Origin: Kosakonia sacchari
GTDB taxonomy: Bacteria > Pseudomonadota > Gammaproteobacteria > Enterobacterales > Enterobacteriaceae
Direction of reading: 5' to 3'
DNA length: 64,000 nt
NCBI GenBank assembly: GCA_900109485.1
Contig: FOAY01000011.1
Span: 71,377-135,376, forward strand
Both the position numbers and the translations under genes were made by a program. Under the pieces are notes generated by a model. It made no database searches. It worked only from the letters and a program-made list of their open reading frames with translations, and had not been told where the DNA came from. Shown one piece after another: positions 59,221 through 64,000 of the stretch; positions within the stretch are counted from its first letter, which is position 1, and the number at the start of each line of letters is the position of its first letter.

Positions 59221-60168
59221 TTATTCTGGATTCAGCTTAACACGCGAAATTGCTGCGGCTATCTCTTCCGATTTTTTATAGGTACGAATTTCAGAAAATA
59301 AATTACTGGCTTCGTTATATTCTTTACGCAAATAACCCAGCCACTGTTTAATACGCGCCACGTGATACAAACCGGTATCGCCCTGCTTTTCCAGCCGCGA
59401 ATATTTCGCCAGCAGCGCCACCACATCAGGCCACGGCATGCGCGGTTCATTGTATTTCACCACCCGGCTCAGGTTTGGCACATTCAGCGCGCCGCGGCCG
59501 ATCATCACCGCATCGCAGCCGGTGGCCGCCATACAATCCTGGGCGCTTTGCCAGTCCCAAATCTCGCCGTTGGCAATCACCGGGATCGACAACCGCTGCC
59601 GGATCTCGCCAATGGCCTGCCAGTTGATGCACTCCGCTTTATAACCGTCTTCTTTAGTGCGCCCGTGTACCGCCAGTTCCGTCGCGCCCGCTTGCTGTAC
59701 CGCATCGGCAATCTCAAACTGTCGGGCGGAGCTGTCCCAGCCGAGACGCACTTTAACAGTAACGGGTAAATGCGACGGCACCGCCTCGCGCATCGCTTTC
59801 GCGCCGCGATAAATCAGCTCAGGATCTTTCAGTAACGTAGCGCCGCCGCCGCTGCCGTTGACCAGTTTGGATGGGCAGCCGCAATTCAGATCAACGCCCC
59901 ACGAGCCGAGTTCCACCGCCCGCGCGGCATTTTCCGCCAGCCATTGCGGATATTGCCCCAGCAGTTGAACACGTACCAGCGTGCCAGAAGGGGTGCGGCT
60001 TTGCCGCTGCAATTCCGGGCAGATTTTGTGGAATGATTTTACCGGCAGCAGTTGATCGACCACGCGCAAAAACTCGGTAATGCACAGATCGTAATCGTTA
60101 ACCTCGGTCAGCAGCTCGCGCACCAGCGAATCGAGCACACCTTCCATCGGCGCCAGTAATACACGCAT
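59221..60168 (-). CDS. dusC: tRNA-dihydrouridine(16) synthase DusC
   Basis: A 315-residue FMN enzyme that reduces uridine 16 of tRNA to dihydrouridine. The start [19 protein letters not shown], the active-site Cys loop LNCGCPSK and the FMN-binding VMIGRGALN are present; length equals E. coli DusC. ATG at 60168 matches the E. coli start; ten in-frame codons upstream are unrelated. Single gene. Confidence 0.96.
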   Translation of the reverse strand: MRVLLAPMEGVLDSLVRELLTEVNDYDLCITEFLRVVDQLLPVKSFHKICPELQRQSRTPSGTLVRVQLLGQYPQWLAENAARAVELGSWGVDLNCGCPSKLVNGSGGGATLLKDPELIYRGAKAMREAVPSHLPVTVKVRLGWDSSARQFEIADAVQQAGATELAVHGRTKEDGYKAECINWQAIGEIRQRLSIPVIANGEIWDWQSAQDCMAATGCDAVMIGRGALNVPNLSRVVKYNEPRMPWPDVVALLAKYSRLEKQGDTGLYHVARIKQWLGYLRKEYNEASNLFSEIRTYKKSEEIAAAISRVKLNPE

Positions 60169-60398
60169 AGACCACCCCGGGAAAAAATGAGGCGACATAG
60201 TAGCGCCTCCCTTGCAGTGAGGAAAGTGCCTTTATTACGCGGGAAAACTACACTGAGCGAGGTTCACGCAACAAATCTTGTAAGAATGCCTGACGTTCAC
60301 AAATGGAATGTTTGGTATGCTCACAATTCATGATGTGATCAGTAGCACGTTTTAAGCTTTAATTGTATGATGAATGCGTTTCAGCAAGGGCTTTCACC

Positions 60399-60797
60399 AT
60401 GAGTAAATCATTGAATATTATCTGGCAATATCTTCGTGCTTTCGTGCTTATCTATGCCTGTCTTTATGCAGGTATCTGGCTCTCTTCGCTGCTGCCAATC
60501 ACCATTCCTGGCAGCATTATTGGCATGCTGATTATGTTTGTGCTGCTGGCACTGCAAATCCTTCCGGCGAAATGGGTCAATCCTGGCTGCTTCCTGCTAA
60601 TCCGCTATATGGCGCTGCTGTTCGTCCCGATTGGCGTGGGGGTGATGCAGTATTACGACCTGCTGCGGGCGCAGTTCGGGCCGATTATTGTTTCCTGTGC
60701 TGTCAGCACGCTGATTGTCTTTTTGGTGGTGAGCTGGAGTACGCATCTGGTACACGGCGAACGCAAAGTAGCAGGACAAAAAGGTAGCAAAGAATGA
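60399..60797 (+). CDS. yohJ: CidA/LrgA family protein YohJ
   Basis: A 132-residue holin-like membrane protein with four helices; [14 protein letters not shown] is the family landmark. The ATG at 60399 follows AAGGGC. It overlaps yohK by 4 bp (ATGA). CidA/LrgA-type pairs are implicated in murein hydrolase control and, in some bacteria, pyruvate or small-molecule transport; the E. coli role is not settled. Confidence 0.93.
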   Translation: MSKSLNIIWQYLRAFVLIYACLYAGIWLSSLLPITIPGSIIGMLIMFVLLALQILPAKWVNPGCFLLIRYMALLFVPIGVGVMQYYDLLRAQFGPIIVSCAVSTLIVFLVVSWSTHLVHGERKVAGQKGSKE

Positions 60798-61489
60798 TGA
60801 CGTATATCTGGTGGTCGTTGCCCCTGACGCTGGTGGTCTTTTTTGCCGCGCGTAAGCTGGCCGCACGTTTCAAAATGCCGTTGCTGAATCCATTATTGGT
60901 GGCAATGATAGTGATTATCCCCATTCTCTTAATCACCGGCACTCCCTACGATCACTATTTTCAGGGCAGCAAAGTTCTGAACGATCTGCTGCAACCGGCA
61001 GTAGTCGCGCTGGCCTTTCCGCTCTATGAACAGCTACACCAGATCCGCGCACGCTGGAAATCAATCATCACCATCTGTTTTGTTGGTAGCGTGGTCGCAA
61101 TGACCAGCGGCGCTGTTATCGCGTTACTCATGGGCGCAACGCCGCAAATCGCTGCATCGGTGTTACCGAAATCGGTCACCACGCCCATCGCGATGGCCGT
61201 AGGCGGCAGCATTGGCGGTATTCCGGCCATCAGCGCCGTTTGCGTGATTTTTGTCGGCGTGCTGGGCGCGGTATTCGGCCATACCCTGCTGAATGCGATG
61301 CATATACATACCAAATCCGCCCGTGGGCTGGCGATGGGAACCGCGTCCCATGCGCTGGGCACCGCGCGCTGTGCAGAGCTGGATTACCAGGAAGGGGCAT
61401 TCGGTTCGCTGGCGCTGGTGATTTGCGGGATCATTACCTCCCTGCTCGCGCCATTTTTGTTCCCAATCATCCTGGCTGTCGTCGGTTAA
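60794..61489 (+). CDS. yohK: CidB/LrgB family protein YohK
   Basis: A 231-residue polytopic membrane protein, partner of YohJ. The LrgB signature includes [19 protein letters not shown] and [14 protein letters not shown]. Translated from an ATG overlapping the yohJ stop, so the two are made together. Confidence 0.94.
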   Translation: MMTYIWWSLPLTLVVFFAARKLAARFKMPLLNPLLVAMIVIIPILLITGTPYDHYFQGSKVLNDLLQPAVVALAFPLYEQLHQIRARWKSIITICFVGSVVAMTSGAVIALLMGATPQIAASVLPKSVTTPIAMAVGGSIGGIPAISAVCVIFVGVLGAVFGHTLLNAMHIHTKSARGLAMGTASHALGTARCAELDYQEGAFGSLALVICGIITSLLAPFLFPIILAVVG

Positions 61490-61544
61490 AATTTGCGATA
61501 CTTCGCGCATTTATTGTTAGTGGTTACATAAGTTGCAATGGCAG

Positions 61545-61560
61545 TGTGATTTGAATCACA
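61545..61560 (+). promoter_or_regulatory. Consensus CRP site in the cdd promoter
   Basis: TGTGATTTGAATCACA is a perfect TGTGA-N6-TCACA palindrome about 60 nt before cdd. Just upstream, GTTGCAAT is one base from the CytR/DeoR-type recognition octamer GTTGCATT. Known cdd promoters of enterobacteria are CRP/CytR-controlled. Confidence 0.9.
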
Positions 61561-61619
61561 CATAAGGGTGATTCTGCCCCGTAAACTACGATTCCAATAC
61601 ACTGCTATGAGGCACTGCT

Positions 61620-62504
61620 ATGCATCCACGTTTTCACACTGCTTTTTCCGGGCTTACGGAGAACCTGCAAACCGCACTGGCACCGCTGCTGGCGGATGCG
61701 CACTTCCCCGCGATGTTGAGCGCAGAGCAGGTGGCAACATTGCAACGTGCCAGCGGTCTGGATGAAGACGCGCTGGCGTTTGCGCTGCTGCCGCTGGCCG
61801 CAGCATGCGCCCGAACCGATCTTTCTCATTTCAATGTCGGCGCCATCGCGCGCGGTATCAGCGGTACGTGGTATTTCGGCGCGAATATGGAGTTTGCCGG
61901 CAGCACCCTGCAACAATCCGTGCACGCTGAGCAGAGCGCCATCAGCCATGCCTGGCTGCGCGGTGAAAAATCCCTCTCCGCTGTGACGGTAAACTACACG
62001 CCGTGCGGTCACTGTCGTCAGTTTATGAATGAACTCAACAGCGGGCTGGATCTGCATATTCATCTGCCAGGTCGCGCGCCGCATACGCTGGGCCATTACC
62101 TGCCGGATGCGTTTGGTCCGAAAGATCTGGAGATCAAAACGCTGCTGATGGATAACGCCGATCACGGTTTCCTGCCGGAAGGCGATGAACTGGCGCAGGC
62201 GGCAATTAACGCCGCGAACCAGAGCCACGCGCCGTATACCAATTCCCCCGCCGGTGTGGCCATTTTGTGCCGTGGTGGGCAGATTTTCAGCGGTCGTTAT
62301 GCCGAAAATGCCGCCTTCAACCCGTCGCTGCCGCCGCTGCAGAGCGCGCTGAACCTGCTGAGCCTTAACGGTTATGATTATGCCGATATTGAACGGGCGG
62401 TGCTGGCAGAACGAGCCGACGCGCCGCTCACCCAGTGGGATGCCACCGCCGCCACGTTGCGCACCATCGGCTGTCATCAGCCAGAACGCCTGCAACTCGC
62501 TTGA
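61620..62504 (+). CDS. cdd: Cytidine deaminase
   Basis: A 294-residue cytosolic zinc enzyme converting cytidine and deoxycytidine to uridine and deoxyuridine. The catalytic segment is VHAEQSA (zinc His and Glu), with the remaining ligands in TPCGHCRQF; the C-terminal half is the inactive second domain typical of the E. coli type. GAGG lies 7 nt before the ATG, downstream of the CRP site. Confidence 0.96.
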   Translation: MHPRFHTAFSGLTENLQTALAPLLADAHFPAMLSAEQVATLQRASGLDEDALAFALLPLAAACARTDLSHFNVGAIARGISGTWYFGANMEFAGSTLQQSVHAEQSAISHAWLRGEKSLSAVTVNYTPCGHCRQFMNELNSGLDLHIHLPGRAPHTLGHYLPDAFGPKDLEIKTLLMDNADHGFLPEGDELAQAAINAANQSHAPYTNSPAGVAILCRGGQIFSGRYAENAAFNPSLPPLQSALNLLSLNGYDYADIERAVLAERADAPLTQWDATAATLRTIGCHQPERLQLA

Positions 62505-62512
62505 TCGTCTCG

Positions 62513-62535
62513 CACTGCGGGCAAAACCCGCAGTG
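62513..62535 (+). terminator. Hairpin after cdd
   Basis: CACTGCGGG and CCCGCAGTG with a 5-nt loop, 9 bp after the cdd stop. There is no T-run, so termination is only probable. Confidence 0.6.
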
Positions 62536-62592
62536 ATGAAAAAGCCCGCAGTTGAGCGTCTGTTTCTTGCGCTTGCCAGACGGGTAAAGTAG

Positions 62593-63349
<757 letters not shown>

Positions 63350-63355
63350 GCGCGT

Positions 63356-63781
63356 TTAATTCATTGATGTGTTGCGGGTCGTATTTTTCACCGGACGAAT
63401 CAGTGTAAAACGACGCGCGAGAAAATCGCGGTGGTCAATCGTGGTCCGCGCCGTGCGATCCAGCGTCCATAATCCGTTCAGCGCATTGAACGGTAAAGTC
63501 ACCTCTCCGTCCGGCGTATTCACCAGATATTCCCCGGTCTTCAGATAACCCACACTGCATACGATGCGCGCCGGTGGACTATTTTTTAAACGGAATTCTA
63601 TTTTGCGGAAACCCGTTGGCACAATACAAAAATAGAAGAACGGTAATCCGCTAATTTTAATATCACCAAGGGTGGCAATAATATCGCCATCGCGTAATAA
63701 CTCCACGCCTTTTAAATAGAAACTGGCCTGGTGATTTTTTTCGTACGGTAAACTATCAACTTTAAAATACACAAAATTCAT
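63356..63781 (-). CDS. Hypothetical protein
   Basis: A 141-residue protein that I cannot assign. It has no signal peptide or membrane helix; it is rich in Phe/Tyr and alternating strands (FYFCIVPTGFRKIEFRLK), ending in a basic, Thr/Asn-rich tail. ATG is preceded by AGGGGCGCTT. It lies convergent to sanA, with its stop 7 bp from the sanA stop. E. coli has yeiS at this side of sanA, so this gene is accessory. Confidence 0.65.
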   Translation of the reverse strand: MNFVYFKVDSLPYEKNHQASFYLKGVELLRDGDIIATLGDIKISGLPFFYFCIVPTGFRKIEFRLKNSPPARIVCSVGYLKTGEYLVNTPDGEVTLPFNALNGLWTLDRTARTTIDHRDFLARRFTLIRPVKNTTRNTSMN

Positions 63782-64000
63782 AAGCGCCCCTGAGCTGCGT
63801 ATACAACTTTCACAGATTCATTCCTTTAAGCGTAAATAGCCATGCAGATGAAGGCATTCAGAATTGACTTAATTATTATCTGGAGGGGAAAAAGCGGTTG
63901 TGTAATTTGGGAAATAATGAGCTGCCATCCCGATGATATGTTTGATAATACCCGCAGATGGCAGTTGAATAACATAGCTGTCAGGCCACTTTGTCCTCGC
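63782..64000. other. Intergenic sequence to the right edge
   Basis: Promoter region of the preceding minus-strand gene, AT-rich around 63820-63920. No further feature was recognised before the window ends. Confidence 0.3.

Overview
The window reads as an enterobacterial chromosome of the Kosakonia/Enterobacter/Klebsiella group. About two thirds of it follows the Escherichia coli K-12 gene order near 47-48 min: fbaB, thiD-thiM, then mrp, metG, yehR, yehS, btsR-btsS, mlrA, yohO, yehWXY-osmF, bglX, dld, pbpG, yohC, yohD, yohF, yohP, dusC, yohJK, cdd, sanA. The rest is accessory material absent from that order. No rRNA, tRNA, insertion sequence, prophage or CRISPR array was seen. The genus assignment is inference.

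Layout. (1) 81-6518, minus strand: a six-gene unit of a mandelate-racemase-like enolase-superfamily enzyme followed by a complete dipeptide/oligopeptide-type ABC importer. (2) 6765-9681: class I aldolase fbaB and thiM-thiD behind a TPP riboswitch. (3) 10.0-15.9 kb, a small accessory island: an unknown membrane-anchored protein, a decayed second TPP-aptamer-like sequence, an AT-rich short Wzz-like gene with a 30-residue membrane ORF in front, a chemoreceptor with a good sigma-28 promoter, and a radical-SAM/SPASM plus FkbM-like methyltransferase pair. (4) 15.9-27.4 kb: a complete galactan utilisation locus with LacI-type regulator, LamB-type porin, GH53 endo-galactanase, GH42 beta-galactosidase, importer proteins GanS/P/Q with a divergent ATPase, and a free-standing EIIB-Glc domain. 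(5) 27.6-50.4 kb: an MDR oxidoreductase, rcnB, a GNAT, then the mrp-metG-yeh-yoh backbone, with a 125-bp REP-containing tandem repeat that runs into the yehS 3' end. (6) 50.4-59.1 kb: a metallo-beta-lactamase-fold protein and divergent LysR regulator, then an aryl-beta-glucoside locus of OprD-like porin, exported SurE-like phosphatase, BglG, BglF and GH1 enzyme, with three RAT/terminator sites. (7) 59.2-64 kb: dusC, yohJK, cdd, sanA and an unknown gene.

How the parts work together. The gan and bgl loci are parallel plant-saccharide pathways. In gan, polymer is cut by GanB in the periplasm, oligomers enter by the ABC importer, and GanA hydrolyses them in the cytoplasm. In bgl, the PTS phosphorylates the sugar during import and the GH1 enzyme splits it, with BglG antitermination at three places so that porin, regulator and catabolic genes respond together. 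The chemoreceptor, galactan and beta-glucoside genes suggest a plant- or soil-associated lifestyle. The less explained parts are the radical-SAM/methyltransferase pair, the SurE-like enzyme inside a BglG regulon, the lone EIIB in the galactan locus, the extended YohP, and the orphan TPP-like sequence.
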